The translations under genes were made by a program, and so were the position numbers. DNA of 64,000 nucleotides. Origin: Yponomeuta sedellus. Its lineage: Eukaryota > Arthropoda > Insecta > Lepidoptera > Yponomeutidae. A model generated the notes under the pieces. The model made no database searches. It worked only from the letters and a program-made list of their open reading frames with translations, and had not been told where the DNA came from. Shown here piece after piece: positions 11,560 to 22,266 of the stretch (its first letter is position 1; every line of letters starts with the position of its first letter). The DNA lies in the NCBI GenBank assembly GCA_934045075.1, contig OW203751.1, positions 885,501 through 949,500 of the forward strand. Reading direction: 5' to 3'.

Positions 11560-11714
11560 CAGACGATCGAACTTGGCCGGACAGTGGATTGGGCGTATCA
11601 TCGCACCGAGTGAACCCGAATAGTACTGTACTAATTATGTTCGACAGACAACTTTCCAGACGAACGGTAGCGTACCGAACCCATTGTCCGGTCCGTACTA
11701 AGTTCGATCGTCTG
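11560..11714. mobile_element. 155-bp MITE flanked by TTAA
   Basis: Inverted ends CAGACGATCGAACTT/AAGTTCGATCGTCTG extend imperfectly inward. TTAA sits directly outside each end (11556-11559 and 11715-11718), the target site used by the piggyBac superfamily. No transposase is encoded. Confidence 0.8.
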
Positions 11715-11718
11715 TTAA

Positions 11719-13320
11719 CAGTAGGTATTATCGCGAATACATAATCTCAAGATTCAAAATATCTACTGGGCATTCTGCTATTCCTCTTTTTGTCAAATGC
11801 CAATGCGCGTTCACGGTGTGTGAGGGATATTTCGGATATCATCCGTCACAACGCAAATTCTACTATAGACTAGACAGCTAAAATTGAGATTTTTACTACC
11901 TTTGGCTGAAGACCACAATGATTATTTTCAGCATTTTTACGTACAAAGTTTAATGACTTGTAATGTGTATCATTTAAGGCAATTTACGACTGTTGGAAGT
12001 CTTACAGGGCAATTTGTTGAATCTTGACATTCGCTCCACAGCGTCTGGCACGGGTTGATGTTGCTTGAATAAAATGTTTTGTTTAATTGTAAGCACGTGA
12101 TCTGCTTCAATGCCAAAATCACCTTTGTAACTGTTGAATTGGAAAATAAGAAAGTTAAAGAATTAAAAAGATAGACAAAGACTAGCCGGTTGGAAAATTA
12201 TGATCATTTTTGAGCTGTTGACAAAAACTTATCCACAACACAAACTCTAGTATATATCTCAAACTAGGATACCCTGGGCTAAAGGTAAAGAGGTAAGGAC
12301 ATGATAAACGAGAAAGACACTACACCCAGACTAAAGCCATTAATTTAATGTTATTTTACCCTTAGTTTAACTTAAACCTCCACAGGGCACCAATGAACAT
12401 TGGTAGTCAAGCGTGTTAACCCCTGGCAGTTAATACTTTGATATCTTATTCGATTCACTGTCATAGTTAAAGATTTTGGATTTTCCAGGCTGGGTTCCTT
12501 AACCGCATGGTTTCTTTGATTTTTTTTTTGAACAACGTTACATTTAAGATAGAAATTTATAGAGAAATTCCAAAAAGCAATTTCAGTGAACGGCAAAAAA
12601 AGTGCTAATACCTATTTCTTTACTTTCATTTGACAAAACTATGTGAATATCAAACAGAGTTACTCTCGTTGAGCCAAACTTACGCTTTCCTGGCTAGTTA
12701 TTTCAATGTGAATAAACTGTTGCTTGACTAAAGGTCGTTGCCGTGTCGTTCTATTTCTTTGTTTAGCTTCTCCGAAACACCTTCATTTCTCAGGGATGCG
12801 GAAAATGGGCTGTCCCACCTACTTTTAGAGATGACTCTGTCTTATTCGTTGAGTGTCATAAATCAAACTGAACGCTCTCTAGTTCTCGGGACATTTTAAT
12901 TTATTGCAATAAGGAAATATTTTTCCCTTGCTTTTTTAAAGTTTTTCTCCCGCTGCCTTTTCTCCACCATACTGCGGCCCAAAGGCAGCAGCTTACATTT
13001 TACATTGTACAATGACATTGACTTGTACATACACATCTGACTAAATAGGTCGTCAATAAAGAAAATATTTGGGACGCGCTGTTTTGCACGTTACCATCCA
13101 GTTTCAGGCAGGTGGTCGCCCACCGCTGTTTGGGATTGAAATAGAATTTATTGTTCTCGTTTCTCCATAGCTGCTTATAAAACCTTACCGTGATTTTCTG
13201 GCTGACATACAACGCATATACTCCTAGCCTGTAGAACTAAAACTTTCATATTTGGAAAGAAATATTCATCTTGTATTTTAGGGTGCACTAAGAGATTTTT
13301 CAAACTCTACCCCAAAAAAG
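11719..13320. other. No gene recognised
   Basis: AT-rich DNA. A SINE-tail remnant lies near 12260 and an inverted copy of the CAACGTAAAG repeat at 12975-13035. Short frames at 12372-12596 and 13000-13212 (-) have no recognisable domain. Confidence 0.5.
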
Positions 13321-13324
13321 GTGG

Positions 13325-13690
13325 CAAGATGAGGATATTCTTTATTGTACACCAGGAAAAAACAAACATAAAATAATTACAAAGATAAAGTACAATTTGC
13401 GGCCTTATTCGATATCAACTCTTGTAAATCCCCACTGTTGGGGCATGGGTCTCTTACTGCATCGCAGGAAGGTAAGGTCATACTCCACCATGGGGGCAAA
13501 GTCCGGGTTGGTGGAGGATTGTAAGACAGTGGCGGGTCTTACTGTCAGAAGTTATGAAGCCACCCATATGGTCTCTGACATGGCTTAACGACTGCCACTA
13601 CATGACAGCCGGCACCAACGGCTTAACGGCTTGCGGCCTTATTGCTTAGAGCAATTTCTTCCAGACAACCGATTATATAGAGTTGCTGAA
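13325..13690 (-). mobile_element. LINE 3' tail split by the SINE at 13409
   Basis: The LINE tail begins on the right (GGTTGTCTGGAAGAAATTGC, - strand) and continues at 13325-13408 after the inserted SINE. Removing the SINE and one TSD copy restores a continuous tail. Confidence 0.8.
13409..13630 (-). mobile_element. 5S-type SINE, truncated, 13-bp TSD
   Basis: It is flanked by perfect TTGCGGCCTTATT direct repeats (13396-13408 and 13631-13643) inside the LINE tail. The copy lacks the 5S-like head (5' truncated) and keeps the end corresponding to GGGGATTTACAAGAGTTGAT on the - strand. This copy shows that the family moves by LINE-type retroposition. Confidence 0.85.
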
Positions 13691-14530
13691 GGAAAAGTGA
13701 GTCGGGTAGTTGGTGCAAATATGAATTTTGATATACATACTTATACTGAAAGTGAATGAAATTATCATTTACCTGTAGTTGTAGCTGTTGTATGAAGAAA
13801 TTATCAGACTTGTACGAAGCTGCAGGTAAAATCAGTAACACGTTGGTTGCGTATTGGTTGATGCTTAGTGAAGTTAAGAAGAGCGCCTTAAATTCACGTC
13901 AAGAATCGTCTTCAAAGGGCTGAAATATTCGAAAAGAACAATTATCACCGGTTCATGCATAGATCAATTATTGAGAAAAAGCGAAAAAATTAGAATCGTC
14001 GGACGTGACAAACCCTGCATTGGTAGTAGGTATGTCATACTACGTCACACATTTGGTGGCGTTAGAACAGTGTAAAGTCAAAAGCATTGCAACGCTTATA
14101 GTTTCGTTGCGAAGTCGTGTTTAGCGTATGTAATTAGTGTGCACGTATTTAAAGACTTATGTTCTCTCGACTGTAAATACCTATTGCAAAGTCGCTTTTG
14201 CGCCACACCACACGCGACTTCCATTATCTTACTATCTATGCTGTTCTTTGCCTACTTCTAAGAGTATAATTGGTTATGTAATAAATCACTCCTATACTAT
14301 ATTGTTTACTGGCACTACCCCGTCCACTGTCCGCATTATCGTGGGTTAGCTGGAAGAAAATACTATCTAGTATTAAGCTCGCCTTTGCACAAATCTGTTT
14401 TAGTGCAATAGATAATTTTTCATTCTTTCATATATAGGTGTACAAAATATGATAACCTGGACCCATTGTCCTAATACGTCAATGAACCCTTTTATTCTAT
14501 TCTACTGCCAAAATTCAAATGAACTGCAGG
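13691..14530. other. No gene recognised
   Basis: It contains a LINE-type 3' tail at about 14340-14430 (GGGTTAGCTGGAAGAAAATA, related to 42595-42690 and 59620-59690). The rest is anonymous. Confidence 0.5.
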
Positions 14531-14534
14531 CAAA

Positions 14535-14795
14535 TGCTGGATGCCACAAGCTGAAGACAAGGCGCTATGGTGCTCATTAGGGAGGGTTATGTCCAGCAGT
14601 GGACTAATATAGCCTGATGATGATGAAAAGGGACACAAACCGGGGGGTGGGCAGCAGCGCCCACTGCAGTACAATTCCACCGAACTGCATGCCCAGCTTG
14701 GGGATTATGGGCATTACCCCCTATGATAGCTCAACGTGGCGCTCTTTAGGGGAGGGCTATGTCCAGCAGTGGACTAGTATAGCCTGACGATGACG
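14535..14795 (+). mobile_element. LINE 3' ends ('GTCCAGCAGTGGACTA' family), two partial copies
   Basis: Two overlapping partial copies share GGAGGGCTATGTCCAGCAGT and end in TATAGCCTGATGATGATGA-type tails. Fuller copies are at 38457-38732, 50331-50545, 50708-50870 and 61375-61635. Confidence 0.75.
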
Positions 14796-14800
14796 ACATC

Positions 14801-14990
14801 TGTGGCGTAGCGGTAGCGCGTCTGCCTACCATGCAAGAGGTCCCGGGTTCGAATCCCGGCTGGGAACAAAAAAAAAACCCAGGTCTTGGATGTTTACATG
14901 TTTGTGCTGTCGTTGTTTCTGGTTCCCACGACACAGGGTATCCTAGTGTGGGGCCAGAAGCAATGTATGTGCTTGTATGTAAATGTTATG
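14801..14990 (+). mobile_element. tRNA-derived SINE 'TGTGGCGTAGCGG' type (copy 1)
   Basis: A-box-like TGTGGCGTAGCGGTAGC and B box GGTTCGAATCCC are followed by an A-run and the body TTGGATGTTTACATGTTTGT. Other copies: 25203-25420, 31224-31420 and 32669-32795, all on the same strand. Confidence 0.85.
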
Positions 14991-15449
14991 TTATGACGAT
15001 GATGATGAAAATAAAAATAGTGCTCCATCAGAGAACACATTTAAAAGCAGACTTCTTAAACATGTTTTAAGTGCACAAAAATAATACATGCCTCAACACC
15101 TTTAACTGTTAGTGTATTAGTGAATAATCACAATTTCTTTGTTCCAGGTCACAGCGCTGAATAAATCCGCTAAAACATAGTTTGACGTCACAGAAACCAA
15201 ATAAAACCGACAAATGTTCGACAACACGTCGCTCAGCCGAAAGCAAAGTAAATCTTTGGAAACTAAAAGGAAAACCTGAAGGAGAAATCATGCAGGCTTA
15301 GAGTGGGCGATAAACTTGCAATTTTGTGTGAAATAATTCGCATCGACCGTGGACGGCGAAGGCAATAAGATGTCTCTAGTGGCCCCGCGGCGATTACCCA
15401 TCGGTTGGGCGCATAATGTTCCCTGGTAAGTATTCCTTCTTATGCTAGG

Positions 15450-15785
15450 GCTACATTAGCGGGCTACGGCGATAATTTGTGCTAACGCGATGAATGTGGC
15501 CGGGTACATCGTGTTATCGCGTAGTATTCGGGCGAAGACGATGTAGTATCGGAGAGCTGTCGGTAAACTGGCGCGTATCAAAGGGAATTGTCGCGACAAT
15601 ATGCGCTTGGGTGGTTACACCTACGTCAATTCACTGTCAAACTGAACAACGCAATCCGGCACGATGCATCGCGTCAACTCGACACGAATCTTCGCCCGCC
15701 TTAATGTAGACAAGATGCCCGATCACGATATTTTAGTCGCGCCAACGTGACACGAATTTTCGCCCGCTAATGGAGCCCCAGCATT
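15450..15785. mobile_element. MITE with CTAGGGCTACATTAGCGGGC ends
   Basis: The left end TATGCTAGGGCTACATTAGC is matched by the inverted right end GCTAATGGAGCCCCAGCATT with three differences. The interior is CpG-rich and non-coding. A target duplication could not be fixed by eye. Confidence 0.65.
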
Positions 15786-15789
15786 AACA

Positions 15790-16141
15790 ATAAGGGGCCA
15801 TCCATAAATTACGTCACACGAATTTCGTGATTGACCCCTCCCCCGTCCTTGTCACTGGTCACATGTGTGAGACTCCCCCCCTCCCTAGAGTGACGTCACA
15901 CATTTTGCAACTTTACATTTAAAAATAATTGAATTCAAACATCAGATTCGAAATTAGTTTTATATAAAGAGTTGCATAATGTTTTGAGTACCTATTTCGT
16001 CAGTAGTGCAAAGTTCATGTTTTAACATAGATTTGGAAATGTGACGTTCACAAAGTTTATAGTCATTTTTAGGTACAACGTAACACTTCGTCCCGTTCCT
16101 TCCCCTTAACGTATGACATAATTTATGAATGGTCCGTTAAC
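15790..16141. mobile_element. MITE with GGGGCCATCCATAAATTACGTCA ends
   Basis: The left end AAGGGGCCATCCATAAATTA pairs with the inverted right end ATAATTTATGAATGGTCCGT. The same terminal motif is common in arthropod genomes. It begins within 10 bp of the previous element. Confidence 0.65.
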
Positions 16142-16439
16142 GGTTGATTATTAAAAAAATATTTATTAAAGGTCGTGTCAGACTCATATCAGGTCGAGGC
16201 TCTGATTTATTGCCGAATTCTCAATTTTATGATCTTACTTTTTTTGGAAAGGGACATCATGTATTTCAAATTAGTCTAAGTGACGTATAATGCCTAAATT
16301 TTATTTTGTTACAAAGAGCGCCGTTCTTTTAATTTCCCTTGAAAAAACTCCAATTTGTGCATTGGGTGAAATCAGTACAAATCATATGGAATCAAATCGT
16401 TTGTCTCAATGTACGCTCACCCTAATTTCAAAAAAGTTC

Positions 16440-16893
16440 AGTACGGTTCGAGTGGTTTCGAGAAAGCATTGACCGCCGCCACCTCTCACTTCCATTTTTC
16501 GGCTTCCCTTCCGACACGAATCACCACCGAAAATCGAGAAAAACCGAGAATCGGGGGTGATCTGTGCTTCCCGAAAACCGACTTCCGGCCAACTTCACTA
16601 CGATCGCACGAAAAAAAACTTCCGTCAGCTGACGTCGCTGCTAGCTTCACGTCAATGAAACTGTCATGGCTACGGTATCGATCCCAGCTTTTCGCGAAAT
16701 AAAATTGTGAATAAACACACGGAGTATGTCGTTGGACACGTAAAAATACGTCACGAACGGCTGGTAGAGACTCTTGGCCATGTAACAGGCACGCCGTTTA
16801 AAGTTCCACGAGTGTAGTGTGAATTTTTGTGCGGTTTTTCGGTGCTGCTAATTTGGTCCCTGTCTTCTGCCTGACATTTTCCATATTTCTGTG
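16440..16893 (+). promoter_or_regulatory. Candidate CpG-rich promoter and non-coding first exon
   Basis: This repeat-poor stretch is far richer in CpG than its surroundings. It contains ETS-like ACTTCCGG/ACTTCCGTC, a CRE-like TGACGTCG next to a CAGCTG E-box, and TATCGAT, resembling the insect DRE core. A possible transcribed segment ends at a consensus donor, CTGTG|GTGAGT (16893/16894). A second possible mini-exon (about 16990-17001) also ends in GTGAGT. It could be the upstream promoter of the TTBK gene on the same strand, but about 14 kb and an unidentified start exon separate them. Inference only. Confidence 0.35.
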
Positions 16894-16899
16894 GTGAGT

Positions 16900-18130
16900 T
16901 TTCTTTGTTTTTAACACGACAGTCGCCCCGTTGTTTTTCCAATACTTACGCCGTGTAATGCTGGTGTTTATTGGTTACTTATTTCTCAGATTATCAGCTT
17001 GGTGAGTTGTTAAAAATCGATCGTTAGTGGGTGGCTCGGGGATCGTGTCGGCTATCCCTTTTCTCGCGCTAACCCCACTGCGTTGAACAGTCGATAAGTT
17101 TTACGCTATTGCGGTATGACATTGGGGCTTTTTGAATCGGTCGCGTAACACTGTCTGTCACTTTCCTTGGTAAACTCCGGTAATTTTAGTTGCGGGATTC
17201 TTTTACGGGATTTTTCTAAATAAAACTTGTTTGAATCATGATCTGGGCGAAGCGTGAAAGTATCGTGTAGTATTCTTACAAAACTTTTATGTACACTCCA
17301 CCCAAAACTTGTACCTAATAGATTTGTTTTAGTCTTACATCTCGAAATAAAAAAAATTAATAAAACTTTACCCACAACACTATCTGGTCCCAAACTAGGA
17401 TACCCTGTGCTATGGAAATCAGCCAAAGTCATCACAGTCATTGAAAAACGCTCAAACTGTTGCTATTTGTACAGTTGACAGCGGATCAACCTTAATAATT
17501 TAGTTGCAATCTGTTACACATATGAGTCAAGTTTACACAATGTAAATCGAATGCACAACCTCTTGCATGGTAATCCAATGGGTTACCGCTAGACTAACAA
17601 AACAATACTTTTTTCACTAATTCTTTTGTTAACACTGCATATTATTAACTTGACTCTGGATTCACTTACTAGATTTTTTGGCTAATAGAGTAAATAAAAA
17701 TTATAAATAAAATAAACTTTATTGAACAGAAGACATTAAATTACTATATACAGTAGCACCCACACTAGGCATAACCTGTGTCGTGAGTACTAACGCTCTA
17801 AATATAGATTTACATAGGTGTCTTAGCTTTTAGTTACAACAATAAAAGATTTAGTGAGTGTGTGTTTGTGTGTTTGTGTGTATGTGTGTGTTTGAGTGTT
17901 TGTATAAGAGTGCTTATCTTGTTTCAAGCTAGTTTGTGAGTGGCAATAAAAAAATGTTTATTCTTTTCTTATTACTACCGATTTAAAATTTTCACAGTTC
18001 TACTTTGTAATGGTCAGTAAATCTTCAGTTTCAGGATATGTTACTGAGAGAAGCCAATTAGTGATGCTAACTTTAAATTTGTGTTACGAAATGAAATGAA
18101 AAGGTTTTATTCAAACTCAATGCTCACGCA
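16900..18130. other. No gene recognised
   Basis: It contains a SINE-tail remnant at 17385-17410, a LINE-type tail at 17700-17800 and a TGTGTTTG-rich run at 17858-17900. No coding frame is supported. Confidence 0.5.
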
Positions 18131-18155
18131 TTTTGATACGGATCCAAAAGAGTCC

Positions 18156-18510
18156 GTTATCAACCCTTGTATGTCTCCACGGCTGGGGCACGGGTATCTT
18201 CCTGCATCGCAGGAGAGTTAGGCCATACTCCATCACGGCAGCCAAGGCCGGGTTGGTGAAGGATTGCAAGACAGTGGCGGGCCTTACTGTCAGAAGTTAT
18301 CAAGCCACCCATAAGGCCTCTGACATGGCTTAACGACTGCCATTGCATGACAGCCGGCACCAACGGCTTAACGTACCTTGCTAAGCACGGAAGCGCTCAG
18401 AAAAATGCCACTAGCAGTAGTCACGGGACGGTCACCCATCCTGCACCTGACCGCGCCTGTTGTTGCTTAACTCAAGTGATTGACTCGGTTCGCCTAGGCC
18501 ACGAGCGCTT
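18156..18510 (-). mobile_element. 5S-type SINE, full length with 11-bp TSD
   Basis: Direct repeats CAAAAGAGTCC at 18145-18155 and 18511-18521 flank the copy. On the - strand it has the 5S-like blocks GCGCGGTCAGGTGCAGGATG and GGGTGACCGTCCCGTG, and it ends GGGTTGATAAC. Confidence 0.88.
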
Positions 18511-18636
18511 CAAAAGAGTCCAATCGCAATGAATTAAGTTTTAACTAATTTCTCGACGTCGTTTCGACAGCTTTGCAGTTGCCGCGGTCTCGGGTAGACT
18601 GAAGTGGCGAGTACGGTCAATTATCGTTTTTTTGGA

Positions 18637-18862
18637 CATATTACACAGATCTCGTTAGCCCTATACTAAGTACAACTAAATGACTTGTGTTATAGGTGCT
18701 ATTAACTCGGCGATAGATATAATACAATAAATACATAGATAACATCCAAGACCCGGGACAAACTAGAAAAGTTCGTTTCCTAGTTTGACCCGACCGGGGA
18801 TTGAACCCGAGACCTTTGGTTTTACAGTCCGCGTGCCAAACCGCTGCGCCACCGAGGTCACT
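18637..18862 (-). mobile_element. tRNA-derived SINE, Tyr-like head (copy 2)
   Basis: Nearly the same sequence as the copy at 1525-1752, including the CTGTAAAAC loop and GGTTCAATCCC B box. Confidence 0.85.
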
Positions 18863-19109
18863 TTAAGTTATTTGCACCTGGCCGACACACAACTTTATTT
18901 TATAATTTTGTGTTTTCTGTATGATTTTTATGTTTGCAATAAAGTGTAATCTAAAGTTCATTGAGGCACAGTATCTGCACTACTTTGAATAAAATCTTTT
19001 TGATTGGATAGATAGAAAGAATATTCTTTATTGCATGTACACCAGGAATTAGATAGATAGATAGATAGAGAACACTTTATTGTATATAAAAAAGAAAATT
19101 ACACAGATA

Positions 19110-19590
19110 TTAGGGGTTAAAGTATGAAATTGCCGTTTTATTGCAATAGGTTCTTTGAATTGACATAGAATCTTCATTGTTTGAGGTTTTCGAATGAAAC
19201 TTTTTTCAAATGGTTTCTATGATGTTCTTTTTTTAAAAGATGTGAAACATTTGAATATCGACTTTCAATTGTTTTTGTTATTCAATTTAGACAAGAAAGA
19301 TGGATACTGCGAAAATTCGAGTGATTTTTGAATACGAGTTCCGAGGCGGAACTAACGCGGCAGAAACAGCCCGCAATATCAATGCTGCGTTTGGAGAGGG
19401 GTCTACTAATGAACGCACCGTGCGATTTTGGTTTAAACGCTTTCGTGATGGAAATTTCGACTTAAAGAACGAGCCACGAGGAAGACCGCCCACACAGGTG
19501 AATAACGATGAATTAAGAGAGATAGTGGAAGCCGATCCTAGTCAAACTACCCAGGAATTAGCGGCATGGTTTAACGGCACTAGTAGACCC
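19110..19590 (+). pseudogene. mariner transposase, 5' part only
   Basis: A TA dinucleotide at 19108-19109 precedes TTAGGGGTTAAAGTATGAAA, a plausible mariner inverted end sitting inside a LINE tail. An ATG at 19300 opens a frame containing IRVIFEYEFRGGTNAAETAR, then NERTVRFWFKRFRDGNFDL and EADPSQTTQELAAWFN. This is the N-terminal helix-turn-helix DNA-binding half of a mariner transposase. The catalytic DDD part is missing: the frame runs into SINE sequence at about 19600. The element cannot make transposase. Confidence 0.85.
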
Positions 19591-19609
19591 CTTCCAAATT
19601 CCAATTCCA

Positions 19610-19805
19610 AATTCCAACCATGCCGGGATTCGAACCGGCAACCTCTGGCTATCCGTGCCAGCGCTCTTCCAATTGAGCTAATGGGCGACTCGACTCGAAT
19701 GCGGATAGTCAGAGGTTGCGGGTTCGAATCCCGGCATGGGTGGAATTTTTAGCCTCTAAATAGGTTTTTAGAATTGTCCTTAGCACGGGTTAGTGCATTA
19801 AAAAT
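19610..19805. mobile_element. Inverted pair of tRNA-headed SINE fragments
   Basis: The - strand SINE head (19615-19692) is followed directly by a + strand head and tail (19692-19805), giving an almost perfect hairpin around the GGTTCGAATCCCGGCATG box. Similar back-to-back pairs occur near 47.5, 49.7, 50.6 and 54.8 kb. Confidence 0.8.
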
Positions 19806-20153
19806 AAAAAAAACTGTAATATAACCATAATTAAGTTCTGAAATTCAAATATAAATGCTGTAAGTTAGGGCCACTCCCTGTGGACTCCCGCTCTCGTCAG
19901 TATTCGAAATTCTTTTAACCTTCAGAAGCCTGAAGAGGCCTTTAGACGTAATAAGCAATGAACTTCGCTGGTTATCGGTTTATTACGGGGCTCTGCTTTC
20001 ATAGTAGAAAGGTCACCGGGTCCAGCTGGAATGTCGGAAAAGCCATTCGTTGAATGTTGCTAGGCAATTAATATTAGCGCACTGGCTGGTAGTTGGTACT
20101 TTTTTAGCTGACTGCGCCTCGTTCCATAGAAGTACAATTCATGGTTTGCTATG

Positions 20154-20644
20154 CAGGGTTCGAAAGGATAATTATCCGTCATAATGATCTTGATAATAAT
20201 GATAATTATCTTGACAAAAACAGCTCGATAATTATCAATTGATAATAACAAAAAAATCGTTTATGCGAAGCAAACGAAACCAAGGAGCAAGATCTTAGTT
20301 GGCTATTAGGATTAGGTCAACAAATAAGTTCTACTGCAGCTACAGCAGCAACACAGCCAATGGAAATAGAATCATCATCGGATGAAGGTATTCCTTTGGC
20401 ATCTTTGGTCAATCCAATTTAATATATATTTAGAATGTCGAATCTGATGGAGACTTTTTACTTTAATTAATGTTAATTTGTGTTGGATTTTAAATAAAAA
20501 TCATAAAATTTATTTGTTTTGTTAGAATTGGCCAAATTATAATGTATTTGTCATGAAACAATATAGCAAATTAATTTCTTACACGGGTGATAATTATCCG
20601 ATAATTATCAAGCAGCGTAATTGTCTTGATAATTTCGAACCCTG
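20154..20644 (+). mobile_element. hAT-like element with transposase C-terminal remnant
   Basis: Ends CAGGGTTCGAAA/TTTCGAACCCTG are flanked by 8-bp repeats TTGCTATG/CTGCTATG (7 of 8 match), as in the hAT superfamily. Inside, CEANETKEQDLSWLLGLGQ and PMEIESSSDEGIPLASL form a short open stretch ending in TAA, probably the C-terminal tail of the parent transposase. Related copy: 49415-50218. Confidence 0.8.
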
Positions 20645-20667
20645 CTGCTATGACAGTTCGATACACG

Positions 20668-21529
20668 TAGGGTTGCCAGACGATAATTTGATAAAGGAGG
20701 GCAGACGAGACGGGTCTTAAAAGGAGGATTTTCTGTAGAAAAGGAGGACATTCACAAATTAAACGATTTTTTATATTTTTTCAATTATTTTTTATTTAAG
20801 TAGCTGAGCTGCAATTTTTTGCAAGAAGTTGTTGATTTTTCAACAAATAATTTATGTATATCTTCACAAGTCATGTTTTTAAAGTTGTGTTGAGTAAGAA
20901 TTAAAGATTTAGCTGAGTGCTTAGTGCGAGTTTTTTTTTCTTCTTCTTCCAGTTTGACAGATCCAATCGAATAACTCTACTACCGCGTTAATCGAGCATC
21001 GAGCAGTGAGTATGAGTAAGTGAACCGTTCGAACTGGCAAAACGCTCTCACAGTACAACTCGCACTCGCGTTTATTCGTGTTTTGGCTGGTAAACGTGTT
21101 CACTTCTCAACGTAAACCATTACAACGCGCACTCAGCAATTTTAATTTCCATACTTGTCGCTAGGTGGCGCTTCCTCGATGCCATAGAAATATGAGTTTA
21201 CGTTAACGCGATCGAGTAGTTAAAAAACTCGCACTAAGCACTCTGACTGCAAATTTAGTCTGTTCCTCTCTTTACTCCATCGAGTGTTAATCAGAGATAT
21301 TTCTCTCAAGATCTGCGAGTTTCAAGAGTATAACTCTTTCCACATTTGCGTTACGTGCGGTTATACAAAAATGAAACTCGCAGATCTTGAGCAGTTCTCA
21401 GTTGATCAGACATTTTGAACTTTGAAAATTTTGAACGTTTTCCAAAAAGAGCGAGTTACAGTAGGTAAGGGAGGACAAAACTTGGAAAAGGAGGACATGT
21501 CCTCCTTTTGGGTACCACTGGCAACCCTA
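20668..21529. mobile_element. hAT-like non-autonomous element, 862 bp
   Basis: Ends TAGGGTTGCCAG/CTGGCAACCCTA lie between GATACACG (20660-20667) and GATACACA (21530-21537), 7 of 8 matching. Subterminal GGAGGACA repeats occur near the ends. A second inverted-end element (GAGTGCTTAGTGCGAGTTTT, about 20914-21241) is nested inside. No transposase is present. Confidence 0.8.
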
Positions 21530-21984
21530 GATACACATTCCAAAGTTGATTAACACAGATCACCAAGTAGGAAGTGTTGTGATACTAACCTCAGTTGTGC
21601 TCTAGACTCTTCAGAATTAAGTTTTATTTTTTTGACATATTTTAAAATTTACAATTTCTTCGAATAAACACTCTTGACAGTGAACATCTTTTTACTATAA
21701 ATTACCAAACCCTATATTAAATAAAACGCTTCAAGCTCTTTACCCCTCCTATCTCAACTGGAAGACTTGGCTTCGCTGTGTACATCGAACTATCTTATTA
21801 ACTAGTAAAATTTTCTACAAACAAATCAATTTATATCAACGTAAAGAACTTGCATTCTGTTCGCTGAATGTCAATGTACAATGTAAAATGTAAGCCGCCG
21901 CCTTCGGGCCGTAGTGTAGTGAGAAAAAGCCAGCGGGCAAAACAACTCGAAACAACAGAACAGGATTATATGTGATATACTATT

Positions 21985-22266
21985 TTTATTTTTAATGCAC
22001 TAACCCGTGCTAAGGACAATTTTAAAAACCTATTTAGAGGCTAAAAATTCCACCCATGCCGGGATTCGAACCCGCGACCTCTGGCTATCCGTGCCAGCGC
22101 TCTATCCAACTGAGCTAATCGGCGACTCACCGGCATCAGTGAAATTTCGAACCTCTTTACACTATTCTCTGTATTACGTACAGGCAGCGACATCTGGCTG
22201 AAGTAGATTGCATCACTTACAGCCCCGACTACCTACTTTGCAGTTAGGTTTTTACATCGGAATGAT
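21985..22266 (-). mobile_element. tRNA-derived SINE interrupted by a LINE
   Basis: On the - strand: A and B boxes, then GGAATTTTTAGCCTCTAAAT and the tail TTGTCCTTAGCACGGGTTAG. Its 5' flank is broken at TCGGAATGAT (22257-22266) and resumes with the same 10 bases at 25031-25040 after the LINE. Confidence 0.85.

Noticed and set aside
18133..18532. Repeated 60-110-codon ORFs in every 5S-type SINE copy
   Set aside because: Open frames occur on both strands of the same GC-rich retroposon, with no start or codon conservation; a composition effect.
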